Shown: in pieces, positions 53,890 through 63,614 of the stretch
Layout of the letters: every line of letters starts with the position of its first letter
Position numbering within the stretch: position 1 is the stretch's first letter
Origin: Heterohyrax brucei
Taxonomy: Eukaryota > Chordata > Mammalia > Hyracoidea > Procaviidae
Assembly (NCBI GenBank): GCA_028571685.1
Contig: CM053154.1
Span: 12,246,001-12,310,000, forward strand
Direction: 5' to 3'
Length of the DNA stretch: 64,000 nucleotides
The notes under the pieces: generated by a model
What the model was told of the DNA's origin: nothing
What the model saw: only the letters and a program-made list of their open reading frames with translations
The model's database searches: none
Position numbers and translations under genes: made by a program

Positions 53890-54240
53890 GAGACAGGATA
53901 TTCCCATTTCTGGAGGTAAATGTCATTCTCTTCAGTTTCTACTGTTCTTTTATACAAGACATCCAGTGTATGGCAAAGATTATAAAGCATACAAAGAAGC
54001 CAAAATAAATAAATAAATAAAGTGATTCACGGGCAAGAGAGAAAATCACCAATAGAAGCAGACACAGGGCACAGAACTTACAATTACCAGACAGGAACTT
54101 TAAAATAACCATGATTTTATTATACTCATAGTGGAAAGGATAGCTAACATGCTGAAGTGATGAGAAATTCCAGCAGCTACATGGAGACAATGAAGAGACC
54201 AACCAGTTAAACCAAAGAAGACACAAGTATTCACAAGTTT
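53890..54240 (+). mobile_element. L1M fragment, start of ORF1 region
   Basis: 'catctcttcagtttct'-like sequence (53930), 'aagcagacacagggcacaga', 'cagacaggaactttaaaata' and 'accatgattttattatac' match the upstream/ORF1 start of old mammalian L1. An (AAAT)n run lies at 54004-54020. Confidence 0.65.
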
Positions 54241-54572
54241 TTTGCTCACCTTTTGTTATCTGGTCTTCCTTTCTTTAACATAAATTAGGTTCTTTATTTC
54301 ATATTTTTCAAGAATAATATATTTTATATTAAGAAAATATTTCTAAAAAGTCAAGGAAATTTTTCTTGCTAGATCTGAATTAACTTGCAGTATAAATTAG
54401 AAAAGTTTCTAAATTTCAAAGTAAAAATATTTGAAGCATAATGCATCTCAGTCTGAGCCACTTTAATAAAGCAAAGATACACCCAACAAAAATCTCTGTA
54501 GATCTTCATCTGTTGTAACTCGCCTCCATTTATAAGGAAATGGTGGCTCATTTCTTATCACATTAAGTGGCA
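54241..54572. other. AT-rich, no gene recognised
   Basis: Unassigned. Confidence 0.4.
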
Positions 54573-54738
54573 CATTGTTGTTTTAGGTGCCGTTGAGTCA
54601 ATTCCGACTCATAGTGACCCTATGAGCAACAGAACAAAACACTGCCCAGTCTTGTGCCATGTCCACAATTGTTTTTATGTGTAAGTTCATTGTTGCAGCC
54701 ACTGTGTCAATCCATCTCATCGAGGGTCTTCCTCTTTT

Positions 54739-55155
54739 TCACTGACCCTCCACTGTACTGAGCATGATGTCCTTCTCTAGGGACAGATCTTTCCTGACGA
54801 CATGTCCAAAGTATGTAAGACGCAGTCTTGCCATCTTTGCTTCCGAGGAGCACTCTGGTTCTACTTCTTCCAGCACAGATCTGTTGGTTCTTTTGGCCAT
54901 CCATGGTACATTCAACATACTTCTCCAACACCACAATTTAAAGGCATCAATTCTTCTTCTGACTTCTTTGTTCCCAGTCCAGCTTTCACATACATATGAT
55001 GTGATTGAAAATACCATGGCTTGGGTCAGGCACATTTTAGTCTTCAAGGTGACATCCTTACTTCTGAATAATTTGAAGAGGTCCTTTGCAGCAGATTTTC
55101 CCAGTGCAATGTGTCTTTCGATTTCTTGACTGCTGCTTCCAAGGGCATTGATCAT
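54739..55155 (-). pseudogene. RTE ORF C-terminal domain, decayed
   Basis: A 138-codon open piece with 'EIERHIALGKSAAKDLFKLF', 'RRRIDAFKLWCWRSMLNVPW' and 'EAKMARLRLTYFGHVVRKD'. These are the conserved C-terminal blocks of RTE/BovB ORF proteins, downstream of reverse transcriptase. It is frame-disconnected from the RT segment upstream. Confidence 0.92.
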
Positions 55156-55337
55156 GGACCCAAGTAAAATGAATTCTTTGACAACATCAGTATTTTCTCA
55201 GTTTATCACAACGTTGCTTACTCGTCCAGTTGTCAGATTTTTGTTTTCCTAATGTCGAGGTGCAGTCCATACTGAAGGCTGTGGTCCTTGATCTTCATCA
55301 GTAAATGCCTCAAATCTTCTTCATTTCCAGCAAGTAA

Positions 55338-56069
55338 GGTGGTGTCGTCTGCATAATGCAGGATGTTAATGAGTCATCCTCCAATCCCGATGCCTCATTA
55401 TTCTTCGTATCATCCAGCTTCTCGGATTATTTGCTAGGCACACAGATTAAAAATGTATGGTGAAAGAATACAACCCTGATGCACATCTTTCTGTCCTCTT
55501 GTTCTGTTCACGTGACTGCCTCTGGATCCATATACAGATTTCTTAGAGCACAATTAGGTGTTCTGGAATTCCCATTCTCCACAGCACTAGCGATAGTTTA
55601 GTAGGATCCACACAGTCAAATGCTTTTATGTAGTCAATGAAACACAAGTAAACATCTTTCTGGTATTCTTTGCTTTCAGCCAAGATCCATTTGACATCAA
55701 CGATGGTATCCCTGGTTCCACGGCCTCTTCTGAACCCAGCTTGCATTGCTGGAAGTTCCTTGTCAATATATTGTTGTAGTTGCTTTTGAAAGATCTTGAG
55801 CAGAATTTTATTTGCATGTGATATCAACAGTATTGTTCAGTAATTTCCACATTCAGTTGGATCACCTTTCTTTGGAATGGGCATAAATGTGAATCTCTTC
55901 CTGTCAGCTGGCCAGGTAGCTGTCCTCCAAATTTCTTGGCATAGACCAGTGAGTACTTCCAGCACTGCATCTGTTTGTTGAAAGATCTCAATTGATATTC
56001 TGTCAACTCCAGGAGCCTTTCTTTCTTCAATGTCTTCAGTGCAGCTTTGACTTCTTTCTTCAGTACCAT
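55338..56069 (-). pseudogene. RTE reverse transcriptase domain, broken frames
   Basis: Fragments in different frames: 55824-56069 (N-terminal RT region), 55543-55827 with 'QAGFRRGRGTRDTI' and motif A 'CFIDYIKAFDCVD', and a further piece with the catalytic YADD at 55344-55355. The catalytic aspartates are still encoded, but frameshifts and stops separate the parts. The enzyme would copy RNA at nicked target DNA. This copy cannot. Confidence 0.93.
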
Positions 56070-56205
56070 TGGTTCCTGATCATATGCTGCCTCTTCGAAT
56101 GGCTGAACATCAATTAGTTCTTTTTGGTATAATGACTCTGTATATTCCTTCTATCTTCTTTTAATGCTGTCTAAGTCGTTTAATAGTTTTCCTGTAGAAT
56201 CATAG

Positions 56206-56689
56206 CATCATTAAATCTTTAAATGATACGGGGGGCCATCATGAAGGGTCAACCAGTAGTTATTCTGCAAACCAACTGTTAACCAGATCATCTTATTATT
56301 ATACACCGATGTTTTCCTTCTTTCAAACAATGCTTCCTACTTGATTTTGCTTTTTAATCAAGAATAAATCTAATCAATGCAACATGATCAACCTTTGTCA
56401 CAGCTTTTCCAGAAGAAAATCATGACTTTTCAGTAAATGCACTGAGCACGTCAAAGATTATTTTAGCAGCACCATCAAGTAAAGACTGTGTTTTACTTCA
56501 TTAAGCTCCAGACTCACCCAGGGTAATAATCCAGGCCTGCAATCCTTAGCTCTGCCTTACCTAACAGGCCTTTGGAAGGTTTTCTGTATACGTCATCTTT
56601 GCATCTTCCATCCCTAAAATAAATTATTATTCATCCAAAAGTCAGTCAGCTGAGAAGTATGAAATAAACATAATTTTTAACAAAAAGGT
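56206..56689. other. No gene or repeat recognised
   Basis: Unassigned. Confidence 0.4.
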
Positions 56690-56885
56690 AGAATTGTGGG
56701 GCTCTGATCTTCTGTTAAAGGTGATAGAAAAATCTGGAGACAGAAAGTGGTGCTGGCTGCGAAGCATGATGAAAGTCATTTGTATCACTGAATTGTACAC
56801 GGCACAAACATTGAACATGGCAAATTTTTGTTATATGTACCTGTATATATATATTTGCCAAGATAAAAAAACAGTTTTTTTTTTT
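56690..56885 (+). mobile_element. L1M 3' end fragment
   Basis: 'tcactgaattgtacacggca' and 'aaatttttgttatatgtacc' end in an A/T-rich tail. Confidence 0.6.
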
Positions 56886-57825
56886 CAAAATCTTCTGAAG
56901 AGTCTAGGTTAATCTAAGTATTTCATTAATGACTACATAGAAACAACTTTGCCAGTAAATTGATAATTATAATTAGAAGGCATTAGGGGAAAAAAGAGAA
57001 TGATATTAAAATATCTCAAAAAAAAATAGACAAACTTTCAAACGAGTTTACAGGAGTAAAATAATTTTGCCAACCATTTTCACATGTATTAGGTGTCACG
57101 AAATGTCGTCTTCTTCCTTCCTGTTGCTTGTCCCCAGTTGAACCTCTCCTCTTAATTGGCTTTATCAGTGTCTCCTCCCAGCGAAGCACAGCAGCCGCTG
57201 GCTGTGAAAGCACTCACCCTCTAGCACAGGGACAGTCATTCTGCCAGCTTCTACTGGGTTACCGTTGGCACCCTCTCCACGCTGGGTGAGGGTGGCGAAG
57301 GCAGCGCTTCCAGGCCAGCCTTCCCCTACTGCTGGCTTTAGGGGTTGCTGCTCAGTGGGAATATCATACATTCAACACAATGACATGAATTTCTCTGGGC
57401 CTTATGAAAGCTGGAGCTAATGAGAACCCAGAGGCGCCCTAGAACAGCTCGGTGTGGGAGGAGAAGAGAAGAGCCTGCAAAGACAAAGGAGATGGGAACT
57501 GAGACAGAGAAAACCAGGCAGCACAAGGAAGACAGTAGTTGGCATTAAAATCAGACCAAAAACTATATGTTTATTAAAATCTCTATGAGATTATACTCTT
57601 GGGAAAAGGGAGATGTATTACATTCTTTTCTATTTAAGCATGTTTACCTAGTGCCCATATTATTCACAAAAACCACAATTATGAAAAGCTTTGAAAGAAG
57701 AAGCTGAGCCGTTATCTACCAAATGTCAAATACGTCTCCCTCCCCTCTCAACATCCAGCATTCACCAACGACTTGCTATGGTCTGTTATTTTCAGAGGAA
57801 AAGAAGGTGATGGATCGCTGGGGCT
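56886..57825. other. No gene recognised
   Basis: 57100-57530 is less AT-rich and has overlapping minus-strand frames of 60-70 codons. None is recognisable. Confidence 0.4.
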
Positions 57826-58008
57826 TGTCTGTGTGAGGTTCAACAATTAAGTCCATAAACTGAAGTGTTCTAAGTGCTATATACCTTACTGCTGAATATC
57901 ACTTTGGTCACCTTCAAAGTGCTCTGCTTGGGAAGCAATGCACCCACACCAACACCTGGTCAACCCTTCAAAGCAATTTTGGAGCTCTTTCTGAAATGGC
58001 CATTTTTA
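57826..58008 (-). mobile_element. Mariner-type DNA transposon remnant
   Basis: 'gtgaggttcaacaattaagt' resembles a mariner terminal repeat. 'agtgctatataccttactgc', 'tcactttggtcaccttcaaa' and 'ttcaaagcaattttggagct' match the antisense of an old mammalian mariner transposase region. Only the C-terminal end of the gene would be present. Confidence 0.7.
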
Positions 58009-58208
58009 GTGTAAATATGTCCTGTGTGATATTTGAAACACACTCACACTAAAAAATAAAAACAGCACATGCAGTTAAATTTGAATTTCAGATACTGTCA
58101 TTACTATTGATGAAACAATAAGATTGATGAAAATCTATTTACCAATATTGTATATTGGAATATGTCCAGTGAAATATTGGGTTATTTGAACCTGGCAACC
58201 CTCACTGA
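58009..58208. mobile_element. Palindromic MITE remnant (MER53-like)
   Basis: 'tttttagtgtaaatatgtcc' folds back on 'cactcacactaaaaaat', and 'cagttaaatttgaatttcag' with a terminal 'tgaacctggcaaccct' suit a palindromic miniature DNA transposon. The family name is from memory and uncertain. Confidence 0.55.
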
Positions 58209-58705
58209 GCAGGTAATTCATGAATAATTATTAATGTAGCCACTGTTAGTGAGTACTTAGTAGGGCTAATTCCTGGAATTTATGAGAGTCAGATCATTTC
58301 ATGCGAATGGCCTTATCAGAGCCTTCCAGAAGTGTGGGGCTGAGCCGGGCAACAGTGATGCTCAAATACAAGCCCAGGCCCACCTGGCTGTGTGTTATTT
58401 ACAGGCTATCAGTCAGAAAGCACTGCAGTATTAGAAATGCATCAAATAGCTTTGGAACAATACACAAGGAACAGTACTTGCCTGGGGTAGGGACGAGGGG
58501 AGAGTTGTTGGTCAGAGGTGAGAGGGTGACTTGCTTTGCACTGCTTCTTTCACCCATGCTGTGGATTTTTTCAAATAATGTATAAGGTACACATTTTTTT
58601 AATTTAAATTAAAGTAAGCCCTGAATAAATACTATTCCAGTGTACAATATTGGTAAATAGATATTCATCAAGCTTATTGTTTTATCAATGATAATGAAAG
58701 CATCT
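58090..58705. repeat. 73-bp inverted repeat, arms 470 bp apart
   Basis: The left arm 58090-58162 and right arm 58633-58705 are reverse complements at about 64 of 73 positions. Shared core: 'atctatttaccaatattgta'. The interval includes a LINE-like tail at 58420-58620. Confidence 0.88.
58420..58620 (+). mobile_element. L1M-type 3' end fragment
   Basis: 'cagtacttgcctggggtagg', 'ggtgacttgctttgcactgc' and 'tttcaaataatgtataaggt' resemble old L1 3' ends. Confidence 0.55.
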
Positions 58706-58824
58706 ATTATTATAATATATTGATTATAGTTATTTTTTTGGGGGGACATATTTCTTTTGAAAGCATGATACCCGGTTACTCACAGACTGAAGAAACATAG
58801 TCTTGTTTTCCCATTCAAGGACCC

Positions 58825-59317
58825 TGTCTTAGGCTGAGTTCTCTACAGAAGCAAAATCAACAATGCATATAAAGAGAAAGAGATTTATTTCGAGGAAATG
58901 GCTCATGGCTGTAGATGCTGGCAAGTCCCAAGTTCATGAGTAAGGCTTGTCAGGCTGGAGGATTCACATGACTCACGTAGCTACAGAGGCAGATGAATTC
59001 AAGATCAACGAGCAATACGGCAGGTCACTGGCTTACGTCCCAAGAAACTGGAGGTCAGATAATGACAAGCCAAATGCAGGATCCAAAGTGAACCAAAGCC
59101 AGCAATCTTTGTCAAAACGTCCACATATTCTGGATGCAGGAAACACCCCCGAAGAAACTCCCCTTACAACTGACTGGCTGACCATACGAGATCATATTGC
59201 GAAAGTGATTACAATGTATCAAAAAATGGAGGATAACTGTCAAATTACATCATTACATAACTGCCAAACCATTGAGAATCATGGCCCAACCAAGCTGACA
59301 CACAATCTTAACCATCA
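58825..59317 (-). mobile_element. MLT2/ERVL-type LTR, reverse
   Basis: 'ggctgagttctctacagaag', 'gagatttatttcgaggaaat', 'atggcccaaccaagctgaca' and 'cttaaccatca' match a reversed ERVL-class LTR. A 126-codon plus-strand frame at 58947-59327 is antisense to the LTR and not a gene. Confidence 0.65.
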
Positions 59318-60319
59318 TAGGCTCTAACCAGTTAATTAAGAAGAGAAAGCACACCAGCTTCAGACACAGGGTTTTCAGGGAGCTCCAGCCTGTGCTACTC
59401 CTGGAGGCAGCCAGTGGATCTCACGTGAACGAATAACCTATCCCAGGCAGTGCTCAAGTCCCCAGACCGCCTTGGAGGCAAAAGCAGGAAACTCTCCACT
59501 GTTACTGGCTCAAGGGGGAGGAGGAGTCTCATTAGTGGTTTGCAATGTCAGATGTCACATCTGCCTCCTCCAGTCCTGAAGATCTGGTGGTGCAAGACTA
59601 AGACCTAGTGGATTTATCTATAAATTTTTAGGGGAAAGAGAGATTCTCAAGAAAATGGTGGCAAAGTTATTTTCTCATAAGCAGACTTCAACTTCTCATT
59701 TCTAGTTATCTCAGACGCATACCTCAGCAGCAGGAGAGGAAATGCTTTTAAAAATTGTTTATTCGAGACCTATTCCTCACAATTTTTGCAGACTCCCACT
59801 CTAAAGCCTAAAAACCAGGATGATATCACTGCCAGGAGAGAGCAGTCAAGGAAAAGAAACATTCTTTTAGGTTGGCATACACACTAGGCAGCCTTCTCCT
59901 CTCCAGGGCACATGTGAACACCAGCCCCAGACAAGGTACCATAAACAAGCTTCCAGGAAAACCCACCAATAAACATTTAATTTCATTTATAAGAAAAGGA
60001 ATAGTCCATGGTCTAAAAAGCAGCAAATGGCAAAATGACAGTGCATTTATTGTATGTATTATAGTATAGAATATAAAGCATGCAGGAAAGAGAAAGAAAG
60101 AAATTGGTGAGAACCTTCTCTAGGGACAAGCGAACTTGTAAGAAAAACAAACGAATGTGGACAAGACTGCTCTGGTAGCAGTCCGGTCCAATCTTACAAC
60201 AGACATCAAAGGCCCCATCTGGGAAACACGAGAGCAATTTCTTACTTAGATCAGTCACTACGTCCCTGGGAGCTGCTGGGCTCATATAGGAGAAAGGAGC
60301 CTCTTTACCCTGCTTTGAT
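59318..60319. other. No gene recognised
   Basis: Unassigned, with a 104-codon minus-strand frame at 60013-60327 of no known type. Confidence 0.4.
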
Positions 60320-61385
60320 GTCTTCATAGTACTTAAGATCTCTTTAAAGTTCTAAGAGGTACAAATGTCACTTTGATGACTGTTTTAGTCCTCTAGTGCT
60401 GCTCTAACAGAAATACCATGAGTGGATGGCTTTAACAAAGGAAAGTTTATTCTTACACAGTCCAGTAGGCTACAAGTCCAAACTCAAGGTGTCCACTCCA
60501 GAAGGCGGCTTTCCTTCTGTCAGCTCCAGAGAAGAGTCATCGTGTTGTACCAGTCTTTGATCAGGGAGCATCTTGGCACAGGAACCCCAGGTCTGAAGGA
60601 CGGGCTCTACTTCTGATGTCGCTTTCTTGATGGTGTGAGGTTCCCAATTCTCCACTTGCTTCTCCCTGTTTTTATCTTCTGTGGGATGAAAAGGATAAAG
60701 GGTGGTGCAAGCCACACTCCAGGGAAACTTCCTTAGTAAGGGTATAGCCGTCCCACCCTAATCTTCTTTTAAAATAATCATCCTATCTATTAGCCACAGG
60801 CCGAGATTAAGATTTGCAGCATCAGAAAATCCCCAAACAGAGGGCCATCACAGAATACAGGGAATCCTGGCCCAGCCAAATTACTATCCATATTTTTGAG
60901 GGATCATAATTCAATCCATGACAATGACTAAGGTGAGCCTGACCCAAGCCATGGTCATTTCAGTTATGTCATATGCTAGCAAACACTGGGCAATGAAAAA
61001 GGAAGACAGAAGCGCTGGTGCACTTGAACTGTGGTGTTGGCAAGCAACAGCGAATAAAACATGGACTGCCAGAATGAGGAACAAATCAGTCTTTTAAGCC
61101 ATTCATAAATAAAACCAGGATGCTCCTTAGAAGCAAGGATGGCCAGACTTTGGCTCACATACTTTGGACACTTCTTCAGGAAAGATCAATCCCTGGAAAA
61201 GGACATCATATTTAGTAAATAGAAGGTCAGCAAAAACAAGCGACACCCTCAAAGAAAGGGATTGACACAAGAGCCAAAAAAATGGACTCAAACATGGCAA
61301 CAATCATGTAGATGGCACAGAATGGGCAACATTTTACTCTGTTGGACACACAGTTGCTATGAATAGATGACTTGATGGCAGCCAA
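60320..61385 (+). mobile_element. RTE LINE 3' portion, split by an LTR
   Basis: 60320-60380 ('gatctctttaaagttctaag', 'aaatgtcactttgatgac') and 60924-61385 ('ctaaggtgagcctgacccaa', 'aacatggactgccagaatga', tail 'gttgctatgaatagatgact') are one RTE copy. An LTR with a perfect duplication divides it. Confidence 0.88.
60381..60923 (-). mobile_element. MaLR/ERVL-like LTR in RTE, perfect 5-bp TSD, reverse
   Basis: A 543-bp LTR from 'tgttttagtcctctagtgct' to 'attcaatccatgaca'. It is flanked by identical 'atgac' at 60376-60380 and 60924-60928. Removing it rejoins RTE sequence cleanly. It is a solo LTR. Confidence 0.95.
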
Positions 61386-61604
61386 CACCACCATCATCAC
61401 TCAACATATTATATTTGTTCTTGTCGTATACTGTAAACTCCGAGAACAGAAGCTTTCTTTTGTTAACTACTAAATACCAACTCCTGGAATAGTATCTGGT
61501 GCATAGTAGGTCAGTAGTAGACGTGTGTTGAATAATGAATTCACTCTTCCATTCACTGAACAATCACGTGGCACTGGGGATTTTTCTGAGTGGTTTGCCT
61601 ACAA
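61386..61604. other. Mostly unassigned; MIR/L2 end at 61480-61545
   Basis: 'ggaatagtatctggtgcata' then 'gtaggtcagtag' resembles a MIR/L2 terminus. Confidence 0.5.
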
Positions 61605-62035
61605 CTAATGAATGATTAAATAAAATACAACATACTCATGCAACAAAATATTATTCTTCCACAAAAATAAATGAAGTACTGATACAAGCTATAACATGGA
61701 CAAACCTTGAAAACATTGTGCTAAATGAAAGAAGCCAGTCATCTGAGGCCATGTATCACATGCTTACATTTAAATGAAAAGTCCAGAATAGACAAATTTA
61801 TAGAGGCAGGAAGTAGAAAAGTAGTTGCCTAGGGTTTGAGGTGTTGAGCTGGGGTGAGGAGTTGGATGCTGATCAATAAAGGATATAGGATATATTTGGG
61901 GGCTAATAAAGATGTTCTAAAGTTGATATGCTAAAAGCCATTGCATTATATTGTCTGCACCATCTACGTGCACAACTGTATGTTAGGTGTTTATAGCTCA
62001 GTAAAGCCATTATTAAAATAAAAATGGATCCAATC
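61605..62035 (+). mobile_element. L1M 3' end
   Basis: 'aaaatattattcttccacaa', 'aaccttgaaaacattgtgct', 'gaaagaagccagtcatctga' and 'gaggcaggaagtagaaaagt' are classic old L1 ORF2 C-terminal/3' UTR sequence. Confidence 0.88.
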
Positions 62036-62251
62036 TCATCACCACACCCGAATCCACCACTCTTTGTTCCTCACCCTATCAAATTCTTGGGAAAAATACA
62101 CAAACAGAAATGCTTCAAACAATGTATTAGCATCACTGAGGGTCCACTGTGAGCTGGGCACCTGGATATCATACGACTAGGTCTCTGCCCCATTCCATGA
62201 AGTTCATGTAAAGGCCACACCATAGTTTATAGTGTAGTGGCAATATAGCAT
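62036..62251. other. No gene or repeat recognised
   Basis: Unassigned. Confidence 0.4.
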
Positions 62252-62475
62252 TGGAGGAGGACTCTTCAGGTTTAACACTACTGACACTTTGAGCTGGATC
62301 ATCATTCATTACAAGTGGGCTGTCCTGTGTATTAATGGATGTTCAACAGCATCCCTGGCCAAAATCCACCAGCTGCCATCATCTCCCCAGTTGTGATAAC
62401 CAAGAATGTCTTCAAACATCACCAAATGCTCCTTGCAGGGTAAAACTACACTGCATTTGAGCAGTAATGGGGTAA
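62252..62475 (-). mobile_element. MER20-like hAT element, reverse
   Basis: 'actactgacactttgagctg', 'gggctgtcctgtgtattaat', 'cagcatccctggccaaaatc' and 'ccagttgtgataaccaagaa' follow reversed MER20. Confidence 0.85.
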
Positions 62476-62498
62476 ATGTAAACTATTAGAGTGTTGAG

Positions 62499-62705
62499 AA
62501 AAAAAAAAAATAGTTACCATCAAGTCGATTGACTCACAGTGATCCCATAGGTGTCACAGCAGAACGGTGCTCCATAGTGTCACCAATAGCTGATTTTTCA
62601 GAAGTGGATCTCGACCTTTCTTATGAGGTGCCTATGGGTAGATTCAAATTACCAATCTTTCAGTTAGCAGCCAAGCCTGTTAACTGTTCATACCACTCAG
62701 GTTGA
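62499..62705 (-). mobile_element. AfroSINE, RTE-linked subtype, reverse
   Basis: 'gttaccatcaagtcgattga', 'gcagaacggtgctccatagt', 'agaagtggatctcgaccttt' and 'ttagcagccaagcctgttaa' are the reversed copy after an A run. Confidence 0.9.
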
Positions 62706-62844
62706 GAGTAGTTAAATTCAACGTGAGATGAGCAATCTGCTCCCTGGGGCCCTTCTTGGGGGCCCACAAAGGACACAGAATGGGGCTCAGTAAAAGTTGT
62801 CTGTGACTGACTCCAACATACAATCGTCAAAGGAAAGTCAAGTA

Positions 62845-62934
62845 TTACACTGAAGAGTCACAAGAATACAAAGGAATTTTAACAAGCTGTTATACTGAAG
62901 AGTCAAGAGAATATAAAGGAATTTTAAAAAGCTA
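62845..62934. repeat. Imperfect tandem duplication, 45-bp unit
   Basis: 62845-62889 and 62890-62934 share 'actgaagagtca' and 'aaaggaattttaa' blocks with about five differences. Confidence 0.9.
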
Positions 62935-62936
62935 TT

Positions 62937-63058
62937 GAGGCTGGCACAGTGATTAAGAGTTTGCCACTCTTTAGAAACTCTATGTGGTAGTTCTACTCTG
63001 TGAGTTCTACTCTGTCCCATCACCATGAATCAGAATCAACTTGACATCACCAGGTACA
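62937..63058 (+). mobile_element. AfroSINE with internal deletion and small duplication
   Basis: 'ggctggcacagtgattaaga' (A box), B-box region lost, then 'gttctactctgt' twice in tandem and 'catgaatcagaatcaacttg'. Confidence 0.85.
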
Positions 63059-63065
63059 GTATGAG

Positions 63066-63156
63066 CTGTGAAAAATAAAGTCCTGTTCTTTAAAGTCACT
63101 CACTTATGGTATTTTGGTTGTTGTTGTTATCACAACACTAGATAACTAGGATAGCT
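63066..63156 (+). mobile_element. MaLR/ERVL-like LTR 3' end scrap
   Basis: 'aaataaagtcctgttcttta', 'ctcacttatggtattttggt' and 'caacactagataactaggat' match the last 90 bp of the LTR family. Confidence 0.65.
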
Positions 63157-63614
63157 CCTCAGATGTGTCAGGATTGGAAAGAAGATTTAAAAGGCAGGCA
63201 CAGACCTTGTCCTCATGCGGGAAAACCTAGTAGGAAAGACCAGTATTAAAAGTCAAAAGCTGGCTTCACTGAACAAAAGAGACAAAAAGATAAGCAGGTA
63301 TTAGCCGAGCAAAGGCACCTTCTTATGGATAATCTGAATTGTCTTCCCTTTGTTTCCAAGTGAAACTTTTAACTGGTTTAAAGGTAGGGAAAGGAGTAAG
63401 GGTAGGAGAGAACAGGAATGAAGATTACTTTCCTAAATTAGAGTTTTAATATTATTAATATACATAATAGTTTCAGAAAATCTCAAAGACCTAACTTTCA
63501 TGGAGATCAGGACAAAATTAAATAATAATAAAAAAGGACCTCATTGAATCATTATTCCTTTTTTAACTTTTTTAAGGCCAGAGACTAAGGAAAGCCATAA
63601 TTATATTTTTCCAT
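63157..63614. other. No gene or repeat recognised
   Basis: AT-rich unassigned sequence. Confidence 0.4.

Larger units (their letters stand above)
54573..56205 (-). mobile_element. RTE LINE, longest copy, 5'-truncated, reverse
   Basis: The 3' tail at 54573 ('ttgttttaggtgccgttgag') leads on the minus strand into about 1.6 kb of ORF: the C-terminal domain, then reverse transcriptase, up to 56205, where it is truncated. The endonuclease domain is missing. It is the best view of the LINE that probably mobilises the AfroSINEs here. Confidence 0.95.

Noticed and set aside
57100-57530. Possible CpG island or first exon
   Set aside because: Only slightly richer in C/G. CpGs are few, and no promoter or splice donor pattern stands out.
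58947-59327. 126-codon plus-strand frame
   Set aside because: Lies inside and antisense to an ERVL-type LTR.
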